Assembly (NCBI GenBank): GCA_029778615.1
Contig: JAKOPZ010000016.1
Location: 1 to 55,407, forward strand
Length of the DNA: 55,407 nt
Source of the DNA: Chloroflexota bacterium
Lineage (GTDB): Bacteria; Chloroflexota; Anaerolineae; UBA4142; SHND01
Reading direction: 5' to 3'
Below are positions 48,571-55,407 of the stretch, in pieces; positions within the stretch are counted from its first letter, which is position 1, and the number at the start of each line of letters is the position of its first letter. Below the pieces are notes generated by a model, which worked only from the letters and a program-made list of their open reading frames with translations, did no database searches and was not told the DNA's origin. The position numbers were made by a program, and so were the translations under genes.

Positions 48571-49191
48571 TCACTCCCATTCGAGAATGCCCCGCTTTTC
48601 CATTTCTTCGCGGAGCGAAAGTAACGTGCGGTGGTACAGCGATTTGATGGCGCCTTCACTGCGCCCCAAAATCTTTCCGATTTCCAAATTAGACAGACCA
48701 TCCACAAATTTCAACAACAACAGCTGCTGGCGGTCATCCGGCAGCGCGCGAATCGCTTCGAGCAATTTGCTTTCGGCTTCGGCGCGTTCCGCTTGCGCGT
48801 GCGGGGCGCCCTCTTGCTGCGGCGAATGCAAATACATATCCAGCGGCACTTCCGGATGCCGCGTATTGTCGCGATGCCAATTCGCCACCAGATTGTGCGC
48901 GATGCGATACAACCACGCGATAAACGGCGCACCCGTTTGATTGAAATCGGGAAGATGCGACAGTGCGCGATAAAACACTCGTGCCGTTAAATCTTCGGCG
49001 TCGCGCACATCGCCCGTGCGATAGTAAATGTACGCGTAAATGCGGTCCACATAACGTTCGTACAAATCCGCGAACGCCAGCGGGTCGAGTTTTGCGCGTT
49101 CGATTAACGCTACTTCAGCCACGCGTGCCTCTTCTAAACTTGTGGAATCTTGTCCGTCGGGGTCGCGAAACGCACCATCAGGATTCTGCAT
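48571..49191 (-). CDS. ECF-type RNA polymerase sigma factor
   Basis: This 206-aa sigma-70 family protein has region 2 (AFADLYERYVDRIYAYIYYRTGDVRDAEDLTARVFYRAL ... WLYRIAHNLVANWHRD) and region 4 (LPDDRQQLLLLKFVDGLSNLEIGKILGRSEGAIKSLYHRTLLSLRE). It directs a small regulon. No clear anti-sigma is adjacent; the 87-aa membrane protein is a candidate. The ATG at 49191 was preferred to a GTG five codons upstream, and neither has a Shine-Dalgarno. A GC-rich hairpin lies in the gap before it. Confidence 0.9.
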   Translation of the reverse strand: MQNPDGAFRDPDGQDSTSLEEARVAEVALIERAKLDPLAFADLYERYVDRIYAYIYYRTGDVRDAEDLTARVFYRALSHLPDFNQTGAPFIAWLYRIAHNLVANWHRDNTRHPEVPLDMYLHSPQQEGAPHAQAERAEAESKLLEAIRALPDDRQQLLLLKFVDGLSNLEIGKILGRSEGAIKSLYHRTLLSLREEMEKRGILEWE

Positions 49192-49270
49192 ACCAAAACA
49201 CCGCACCGCGCGAGGCGTTACGCGCGATACGGTGCATTATACCGCATCATAGACCGAACAGGTCTTGACC

Positions 49271-50572
49271 TCACGGGTAAATCTTGTCCAACATGCGCGG
49301 AAAGGGAATTGTCTCGCGCACATGCTCCAATTTACAAATCCACGCGACGGTGCGCTCGATGCCCAGCCCAAAGCCGCAGTGCGGCACCGAACCGTACTTG
49401 CGTAAATCCAAATACCATTCGTACGGCTCGCGCGGCAGTTTGTGTTTTTCCAATTGCGCTTCCAGATATTCCAAATTATCACTGCGCTGACCGCCGCCGA
49501 TAATTTCGCCGTACCCTTCCGGCGCGAGCAAGTCCGCACTCAAACACACTTCGGGACGTTCGGGGTCGGGCGCCATATAAAATGCTTTCATCGCGGTCGG
49601 ATAATGATGCACAAAAACGGGTCGGTCAAACTGTTCGCTAATGAGCGTTTCGTCCGGCGCGCCAAAATCATCACCCCACTTGAAATTCGCATCGCCTTTT
49701 TCTTTAATGATTTTCACCGCGTCGTCGTACGAGATGCGCGGAAAGGGCGGAACAATTTTTTCGAGAAAACTCGTATCGCGTTCCAACACTTGCAATTCCG
49801 CCGCGCGTTGTTGCAAAACGGTTTGCGCCACGTACGAAACCATCCGCTCCGCCACATTCATATAATCGTCCAACGTGCCGAACGCCCATTCCGGCTCCAC
49901 CATCCAAAATTCCGACAAGTGCCGCCGCGTTTTGGATTTTTCCGCGCGGAAGGTTGGACCGAAACAATACACTTTGCCGAACGCCATCGCGTTCGCTTCG
50001 TTGTACAACTGTCCGCTCTGTGTCAGGAACGCGGGGTCGCCGTAAAAATCCGTTTCAAACAACGTCGTCGTGCCTTCCACCGATGCGGGCGTGAGAATCG
50101 GCGTGTCCATCAACATGAAACCGTTGTCGTCCAGCCAATCGCGAATCGCTTTGATAATCGTCGCGCGGATTCGCAGAATCGCATGTTGGCGCGACGAACG
50201 GAGCCACAAGTGGCGATTGTGCATCAAAAATTCGATGCCGTGTTCTTTGGGCGTAATCGGAAATTCATCGCGCGCGAGCTGCACCGCTTGAAAATCCGTC
50301 ACCGCCAATTCGTAACCGCCCGGCGCGCGCGGTTCTTGGCGCACCTCGCCTGTGACGCGCACCGACGATTCTTGCGGCACGCGTTTCGCCAAATCGAACG
50401 CTTCGGGCGAGACCGCTTTGTGAAACAGCGTTGCCTGAATGACGCCCGTGCCATCGCGCACGCGTAAAAATTGCAGCTTGCCCTTGTCGGTCTTGTCGGC
50501 GACCCAACCTTGAATCGTTACGGTCTTGCCCGCGTACTCGGCAATGTTTTGAATGAGAGCAATGTCTGACAT
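49271..50572 (-). CDS. asnS: Asparaginyl-tRNA synthetase
   Basis: This 433-aa class IIb enzyme has an N-terminal OB fold ([27 protein letters not shown]), motif 2 [26 protein letters not shown] and motif 3 [27 protein letters not shown]. The features fit AsnRS, not AspRS (IPFPR ending). GGAGA lies 6 nt before the ATG at 50572. The presence of AsnS and GlnS means both amide aminoacyl-tRNAs can be made directly. Confidence 0.95.
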   Translation of the reverse strand: MSDIALIQNIAEYAGKTVTIQGWVADKTDKGKLQFLRVRDGTGVIQATLFHKAVSPEAFDLAKRVPQESSVRVTGEVRQEPRAPGGYELAVTDFQAVQLARDEFPITPKEHGIEFLMHNRHLWLRSSRQHAILRIRATIIKAIRDWLDDNGFMLMDTPILTPASVEGTTTLFETDFYGDPAFLTQSGQLYNEANAMAFGKVYCFGPTFRAEKSKTRRHLSEFWMVEPEWAFGTLDDYMNVAERMVSYVAQTVLQQRAAELQVLERDTSFLEKIVPPFPRISYDDAVKIIKEKGDANFKWGDDFGAPDETLISEQFDRPVFVHHYPTAMKAFYMAPDPERPEVCLSADLLAPEGYGEIIGGGQRSDNLEYLEAQLEKHKLPREPYEWYLDLRKYGSVPHCGFGLGIERTVAWICKLEHVRETIPFPRMLDKIYP

Positions 50573-50653
50573 GGTTTCTCCGAGACAAAGAGATTGAGAA
50601 TGCGATAATTCCAAAAAGTGACCAATCAGCATTGGTCAGAAATTTTTGCTTTA

Positions 50654-50716
50654 CGATTTGCGATACGTTGTGCGTTATCCGCCATCTGCTATTTGCGTTT
50701 CACGTTCTCCATCTGC
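50654..50716. repeat. Degenerate heptad array at the TgpA 3' end
   Basis: Nine loosely conserved 7-nt units: CGATTTG, CGATACG, TTGTGCG, TTATCCG, CCATCTG, CTATTTG, CGTTTCA, CGTTCTC, CATCTGC. The array crosses the stop codon of the transglutaminase gene (50689-50691). Confidence 0.5.
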
Positions 50717-53058
50717 TGTTTCAGATTTTGAATCCACGCGCGCGCCGCGTGGATATTGTCGCCGATAAAGCGATTGTAAATCGCGCACCACATTTGTTTC
50801 TGAATGCGCAAGGCGCGCGCACGCACGTTTACGCTTTCTTGCGCGGAAAGGTCAACGCCGCCGTAGCGTTCGCGTACATACAACGCGTTCACATTCGCAA
50901 TCGGCTCGCGCGACGCGGGCATCATTTCCGCCAACTGTTCCGCGCGTTCGTCCGCCGTCGCGTGGGGACGTTCGTGAAAACCTGCCAGCGGTGCAAGACG
51001 GAACATTTCCGCCGCCGCTTGCGCGCCCGGCTTTAAAGTTTTGAGATAACGCTTCCAGCGCCATTGCAAAAACGAATATGCGCCCGCGCCCACAAGCCCG
51101 ATAAACAAAATCGTGTACGTTGTAAGCGCCAATGCCAAAGTCCAAAAATCGTTCGGCACTCCGGGACGCGCATTGCGGTCTTGCGGGTCATCGGCATTCT
51201 GAAAACGCTCGTCCCCCAAGCCGCGCGTGTCGGATTGTTCCGGCTGCTGCGGCTGCTTGGGTTGTTCGGGCTGTGCTTGTTCATCTTGCGGCACGGGGCG
51301 CGAAATTTCCGGCTGTGACGAAGTGGGTTCAAATTCAATCCAGCCCAATTCGCCCAAATACAATTCGGGCCACGAATGCGCGTTCGCTTCGCGGATGTGA
51401 TAATACCCATCATCCGACGCGCTGCCTACCGCGTAGCCCGACGCGACGCGCGCGGGGATACCAATCGCGCGCGCCATCACCGCCATCGCCGACGCGTAAT
51501 AATTGCAATATCCTTCCGGACGCTCGAACAACACATAGTCCACGCCGTCCACGCCGGCAGGCACGGGCTCCACACTATCGTTGTATTTGATATGTTCGCG
51601 CAAATATTTTTCAATCGCGCGCGCCTTGTCGTAATTGTTGGTTTCGTTCGCCGTCAATTGCAGCGCGAGCTCGCGCACGCGTTCGGGCACGCTCGTCGGC
51701 AGGGGCAGATATTCTTCCGCAATGTACGGCGGAATCTGTGTGTCCGCGCGCCGCAAACTATTTTCGTCCGCCGCCGAAATTGAAGAGACGACAATGTATT
51801 GCTCGCCCAACTGAACGCCGTGCTGCAAGCGCAGCGACGCAATGTCGAGATACGCCTGATTGTCCAGCGTGCGTCCCACCGTGTACTTGGCGTCCACCGC
51901 TTCGTTCACGCGTACGGGCTGTGATGCGTTAATGACCAAATTATCTGTCGGCAGTCGCACTTCGACGGTTTGCGTAATTTCGCGTCGCTTTGCCATCGGC
52001 ATTGTTTTCATGCGCGGGTCGCCGATGAGCAAGCCCGCCGATTCTTGCGCGTTGCTCAACCAGCCCGCGCCCGTGTACGTATCGAAAACGACGGCGCGCC
52101 AATATCTGCCATACTCGGATTGAATTTGAAATACTTCGCGGTCGCCCAAACGAATGGGTCCGCCCATCGAAAGCGAACTGCTGAAAAAAGTTGTGGGCGC
52201 CGCGCTGTCCGTCCCGCGCACGGTGGAAAATGCGCGCGACACATCATCTTGTACATCTTGCCAGGGCTCGCGCACGCGGTCATAAATGAATCCGAGCCAC
52301 GCGGGACCGGGCGCGGTCGGCGGCACAAGCCACGCGAGCAAAATAATCAATCCCGAAAAAATCACACCATACGTTAAAAAATCCAAACCGATGTCATTTG
52401 CAAAACGCACCGCCGTTGCAGACCACGTTTGTTGACGCTTTAACAGCGTTGTACGCACAAGCAGCAAAAGCGTGGTGAGCAAAAACAGCATCAAGTACAA
52501 ACCCGATTGCGGCGGCGCGTAAAACAAATTTGCCAAGAGCGCGGCGCCGCACGGCAAAATCGCGCCCCACGGCTGGTGATAGCGAAAGACCGACCACGCA
52601 CTGAAATAACCGAGCAGCCACGCCAGCGCCGCCATCACACACAAGAAAACAAAATTGTCTGTGCCGACGCCCCCGGACATGACATGCGCGAGCCATTGGT
52701 CAATGCGGTCTTGAATCAACAACATCTTTTCGTTCCAAATGGCATTCGGCGGCGCGCCCACGTGCGCGCTCACCAACCACGCACAAAAGCCCGCGCCGAC
52801 AATGACCGCCAACACGAACGCGACCAGCGCGTTCAAGCGCAAACGCGTAACCAGCGCGCCAAACAACAAGCCGCCGAGCGCCGCCCACATTGCTTGAAAG
52901 AGTCCGTCCACCCAATTCGCGGTCGCGACCGATGTCGTCACACTGACAAGCATCAACGCCAGCAGAATTGCTGCAATCCATCCTTCGTGCAGGTGCCGTG
53001 ACAAGCCGCGCGCCGATTTTTCGGCGGCAGGATGAGGTGTGGAAATTACGCGAGCCAT
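50689..53058 (-). CDS. TgpA-like transglutaminase membrane protein
   Basis: This 789-aa protein has about seven transmembrane helices in the first 260 residues (DUF3488-type), then an extracytoplasmic region and a transglutaminase-like core (about 450-590) with the catalytic Cys in PEGYCNYYASAMAVMARAIGIPARVASGY and the His/Asp in EANAHSWPELYLGELGWIEFEP. A Pro/Gln-rich linker, another helix (about 640-665) and a DUF4129-like tail follow. The catalytic triad looks intact. It may act on peptidoglycan or surface proteins. The last codons lie in a degenerate heptad array. Confidence 0.88.
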   Translation of the reverse strand: MARVISTPHPAAEKSARGLSRHLHEGWIAAILLALMLVSVTTSVATANWVDGLFQAMWAALGGLLFGALVTRLRLNALVAFVLAVIVGAGFCAWLVSAHVGAPPNAIWNEKMLLIQDRIDQWLAHVMSGGVGTDNFVFLCVMAALAWLLGYFSAWSVFRYHQPWGAILPCGAALLANLFYAPPQSGLYLMLFLLTTLLLLVRTTLLKRQQTWSATAVRFANDIGLDFLTYGVIFSGLIILLAWLVPPTAPGPAWLGFIYDRVREPWQDVQDDVSRAFSTVRGTDSAAPTTFFSSSLSMGGPIRLGDREVFQIQSEYGRYWRAVVFDTYTGAGWLSNAQESAGLLIGDPRMKTMPMAKRREITQTVEVRLPTDNLVINASQPVRVNEAVDAKYTVGRTLDNQAYLDIASLRLQHGVQLGEQYIVVSSISAADENSLRRADTQIPPYIAEEYLPLPTSVPERVRELALQLTANETNNYDKARAIEKYLREHIKYNDSVEPVPAGVDGVDYVLFERPEGYCNYYASAMAVMARAIGIPARVASGYAVGSASDDGYYHIREANAHSWPELYLGELGWIEFEPTSSQPEISRPVPQDEQAQPEQPKQPQQPEQSDTRGLGDERFQNADDPQDRNARPGVPNDFWTLALALTTYTILFIGLVGAGAYSFLQWRWKRYLKTLKPGAQAAAEMFRLAPLAGFHERPHATADERAEQLAEMMPASREPIANVNALYVRERYGGVDLSAQESVNVRARALRIQKQMWCAIYNRFIGDNIHAARAWIQNLKQQMENVKRK

Positions 53059-53181
53059 TTTCGTTTTCGTTTTGCGGAACGCAGCATCACGCAGCTAGTT
53101 TAATTTGGAGCAAGGCGATTGTCAAAGCGTCCGACGCGCCAACATGAGACTCGTATTAGAAAATGAACCATTGAGCAGTGT

Positions 53182-55344
53182 ATGGCGTCTTGTCTCCAAC
53201 GCCGAATCAATTTGACCCCCTCTCTCATCCAAATTAAGATGCTCGCAATGTGCCACGTATCAGGTTTTAGGTATTACGTATCACGTATCACGTATCAGGT
53301 ATCGCGTATCACGCATCACGCGGTACGCTTTTTGTTTGCGCTTGGCATTCTCGCGCTCTGCGTTGCCGGCGCGCACGCGCAAACGCCCGCGCCGAACATT
53401 CTCGTCACACTCGCGCCGCTCGACCGCAAGACGAGTGTGGAACTCTCGGCGCTCATCGTGGACGCCAACATTTACGAAACGCAGGGACACACCTTTGCGC
53501 AAGGCACCCAAACATGGATTGTGCACAACACCGACACGATAAACGAAACGACTATCGTCGTCGGCTTTCCCGAATGGGCAAGCGCGAGCGCGCAGTTCGA
53601 CCCCACAAAATTTTCCGCCTTTCGCGTCTTGCTCAATAACAAGCCCGTCGCGTTCGCGCCCGCCGTCGCCGATGTAGTGTACAGCGACGCGCCGCGCGAC
53701 ATCAATTGGTTCACATTCGAACTCACCCTCGCGCCCGATGAAAAGAAAACGCTGACCGGCGAATTTACGCAAGATTTGGGCGACGCGTTATTTCCGCGTT
53801 TCACGTACGGCACGCTCGTCGGCAATCGCTGGAAAAATTCCATCGGCTCGGCGCGCATCACGGTGAACTTGCCTGCCGAAACAACCGGCGAACAATTCAT
53901 CGCGCTCGACCCCGACCTTCCAAAATTCGATGGGAAAAATTTGACGTGGCTGTGGGAGAGCCATCATCCCGAAGCCGACCCCGGGGTCACGTTCATTCGC
54001 CCGTCCGTTTGGCAAAATTTGTTGGATGCGCGCGCCGCCGCGACACAGAATCCCGATGACGCGAACGCGCATCTCGCGCTCGGACGCGTCTATCAACTAC
54101 TCGCCTCCCAAGAATCGCCGCGCCGCGATAATTTTCTCGCGCAAGCGGTGGCGGAATTGGAAACCGCCGCGCGGCTCGCGCCCAATAACGTTGACGCGGT
54201 CAAGACCCTCGCGCAGTTGTACGAACAACGCGCGGGCGCGGCGAACGGTCCGCGCGATGTCAATTACATTGCGCTCGCGATGGAACAATGGAACAAGTTG
54301 ATTGGGACGGCGGGCGATGCGGACGCGCGGAAACAATTGGGCGAGGACAGTTTTTATCTCGCGCTCGACGCGCTCGCGCGAAACGAGTACGACCGCGCGT
54401 TGAAATTATTGGACGACGCGCGCACGTTTGCGCCCGACGGCGCGGGTCCGCTCTATACGCGCGAACGGCTCGCCAATCAAATCAAACTCACGCACGTTGC
54501 TGCCGCCCGCGCAGAAATTCAAAACAACGCCGTGGCGAACGCGCTCGCGCATGTGCGCGCCGCGTATGGGGATTCCTTTCAACCCGCGAGCAATTTGCCC
54601 ACCGACGCGCTCGCGTTGAATCATGCGCGCATCACACAGCGCACGGACGCGCGCGAAATCACGTTCAACTTCGTCCCCTACCCCGCGCCTTCCGACGCGA
54701 CACGCGAAGAGACGACCCAAGTCGTGACCGCGCTCAATCAGACCGGCGCGGGCAAAGCCGAATTGTCCGCCGACGCGAACGGCTATACGCTCACGCTCAA
54801 CATTCCCTTTGCCAATGATAATGATTTGCGGACGCGCCTTGTAAAACTTGCGGCGGCAATGCCCGCGCGCAGTGATTGGCAGTTGGTGCGCGCCGCGCTC
54901 GTGCCCGCGCTGTTGGAATTTTCCGTAAGGGATGATACGTTTGCGCGCACGGTGCGTTATCGCGAACAGGTGGATTTGAGCGCGGGGCAACAAGCGATGC
55001 AAACCACGCTGAACGAAATGAGCGCGGCGCTGGGAGAATTGAGCACCGCGTCGCCCGACGACCCCGAAGCGCAGTTGAAACTCGCGCTGCTCCATCACGC
55101 GCAGCAGTGGTGGTACAAACAATTGAGCGCGCTCACGCTCGACTATGAATTGGACGCAGGTAGCGGCATTGCGCGCCAGTGGACTATCTCGCCGAACGCG
55201 CCGCGCACACTCGAATACGGCGCGGAAACGATGCGCGGAGAATTTTATTTAATCGGCGGCGCAGTGGCGCTCGGCATCGTTTTGGTTGTGGTGCTGGGAC
55301 TTGTACTCGTCACGCGCGCGCGCAAAAGAAAATCTCTACCATAA
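53182..55344 (+). CDS. Exported TPR protein with C-terminal membrane anchor; start uncertain
   Basis: This protein of up to 720 aa has an N-terminal signal sequence (about 48-66, RFLFALGILALCVAGAHAQ), a beta-rich region with PGVTFIRPSVW at about 265-280, TPR-like helical repeats (about 290-480, for example DDANAHLALGRVYQLLA, AELETAARLAPNNVDAVKTLAQLYEQRAG) and a C-terminal helix (LIGGAVALGIVLVVVLGLVLV) followed by basic residues. The function is unknown. Starts at 53182, 53239 and 53248 are all possible, because a heptad array (53254-53330) lies between them and the hydrophobic signal; it encodes YVSRITYQVSRITHH. It has no good Shine-Dalgarno. Confidence 0.7.
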   Translation: MASCLQRRINLTPSLIQIKMLAMCHVSGFRYYVSRITYQVSRITHHAVRFLFALGILALCVAGAHAQTPAPNILVTLAPLDRKTSVELSALIVDANIYETQGHTFAQGTQTWIVHNTDTINETTIVVGFPEWASASAQFDPTKFSAFRVLLNNKPVAFAPAVADVVYSDAPRDINWFTFELTLAPDEKKTLTGEFTQDLGDALFPRFTYGTLVGNRWKNSIGSARITVNLPAETTGEQFIALDPDLPKFDGKNLTWLWESHHPEADPGVTFIRPSVWQNLLDARAAATQNPDDANAHLALGRVYQLLASQESPRRDNFLAQAVAELETAARLAPNNVDAVKTLAQLYEQRAGAANGPRDVNYIALAMEQWNKLIGTAGDADARKQLGEDSFYLALDALARNEYDRALKLLDDARTFAPDGAGPLYTRERLANQIKLTHVAAARAEIQNNAVANALAHVRAAYGDSFQPASNLPTDALALNHARITQRTDAREITFNFVPYPAPSDATREETTQVVTALNQTGAGKAELSADANGYTLTLNIPFANDNDLRTRLVKLAAAMPARSDWQLVRAALVPALLEFSVRDDTFARTVRYREQVDLSAGQQAMQTTLNEMSAALGELSTASPDDPEAQLKLALLHHAQQWWYKQLSALTLDYELDAGSGIARQWTISPNAPRTLEYGAETMRGEFYLIGGAVALGIVLVVVLGLVLVTRARKRKSLP
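53254..53330. repeat. Heptad array encoding the N terminus of the TPR protein
   Basis: Eleven exact 7-nt units: CACGTAT, CAGGTTT, TAGGTAT, TACGTAT, CACGTAT, CACGTAT, CAGGTAT, CGCGTAT, CACGCAT, CACGCGG, TACGCTT. It lies directly before the hydrophobic core of the signal peptide. Confidence 0.85.
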
Positions 55345-55384
55345 AAAAAATCCGTGCGCTTGTGGAACGCACAGATTTTTTTTA
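55343..55384 (+). terminator. Terminator after the TPR gene
   Basis: A-rich 5' arm, stem AATCCGTGCG with CGCACAGATT (one mismatch), loop of about 9 nt, then T7-8. The A tract overlaps the stop codon region, so it may act in both directions. Confidence 0.8.
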
Positions 55385-55407
55385 CATCAATTTATTGAAT
55401 TACCTAA

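Noticed and set aside
53254-53330. Possible CRISPR array
   Set aside because: Units are 7 nt, contiguous, and without spacers or nearby cas genes; the other heptad arrays were rejected as CRISPR for the same reason.
1-55407. tRNA or rRNA genes
   Set aside because: I looked for T-arm (GGTTCGAATCC-type) and anticodon-stem patterns in the gaps and saw none; a covariance search would be needed to be certain.

Overview
The window is bacterial chromosomal DNA with a gene-dense, mostly minus-strand layout and a high density of small repeats. The best guess is a Chloroflexota bacterium (Anaerolineae-like), probably from a metagenome assembly. Support comes from Thr/Pro-rich linkers on secreted proteins, a coxSLM (form II) molybdenum hydroxylase cluster, co-occurring GltX, GlnS and AsnS, a GAF-PP2C regulator, and heptanucleotide repeats. 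This is inference; there is no rRNA gene here, and I saw no tRNA gene.

Layout. 0.1-5.2 kb (+): CapA-like lipoprotein, DUF1028 protein, PrsW-like membrane protease, DegV. 5.2-7.5 kb (-): PilZ protein, an array of short hairpins, a GT-C glycosyltransferase. 7.6-11.8 kb (-): ABM monooxygenase-like protein and coxM/coxL/coxS. 12-16 kb: deoxynucleoside kinase, BtpA-like protein and nucleoside hydrolase (nucleoside salvage), DUF423 protein, sirtuin. 16.2-21.6 kb (-): cytochrome P460-like lipoprotein, RecD2 helicase, a PIN/DUF6364 toxin-antitoxin module between two 127-bp direct repeats, a glycosyltransferase, a GYD protein. 21.9-26.4 kb: GAF-PP2C phosphatase, an orphan 80-aa protein behind a structured leader, a two-component system with a small membrane protein. 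26.7-37.8 kb: a secreted beta-helix protein, then a minus-strand surface-polysaccharide cluster (five GT/MTase genes around a Wzy/WaaL-like ligase and a GT39 protein). 37.8-42 kb: ferredoxin-NADP reductase-like flavoprotein, alpha/beta hydrolase, aldo/keto reductase, L-lactate dehydrogenase. 42.1-50.6 kb: BrnTA (toxin broken by a stop codon), GlnS, HicAB, GltX, M23 peptidase, a small membrane protein, a CopD-like protein, an ECF sigma factor, AsnS. 50.7-55.3 kb: TgpA-like transglutaminase and a TPR protein.

The most unusual property is the repeat population. At least eleven arrays of 7-bp-period degenerate repeats (several different consensus words, all with exact 7-nt phasing) lie between genes, often starting or stopping exactly at a start or stop codon. 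Some lie in frame inside genes: three blocks in RecD2, one in GltX, one at the N terminus of the TPR protein. Separately, short perfect palindromes have been inserted in frame into the DUF1028 gene (57 nt, 19 residues) and the sirtuin gene (27 nt, 9 residues). A tandem array of eight perfect short hairpins fills the gap upstream of pilZ. Two copies of a TCATTTCGAG-type palindromic repeat occur, one nested in a MITE-like unit with 12-bp direct repeats. Together these suggest an active repeat-generating process that tolerates or favours codon-phase insertion.

Several genes (DUF1028, recD2, the PIN antitoxin, one GT4 gene) have a -10 hexamer 6-9 nt before the start codon and no Shine-Dalgarno, which fits leaderless transcription.
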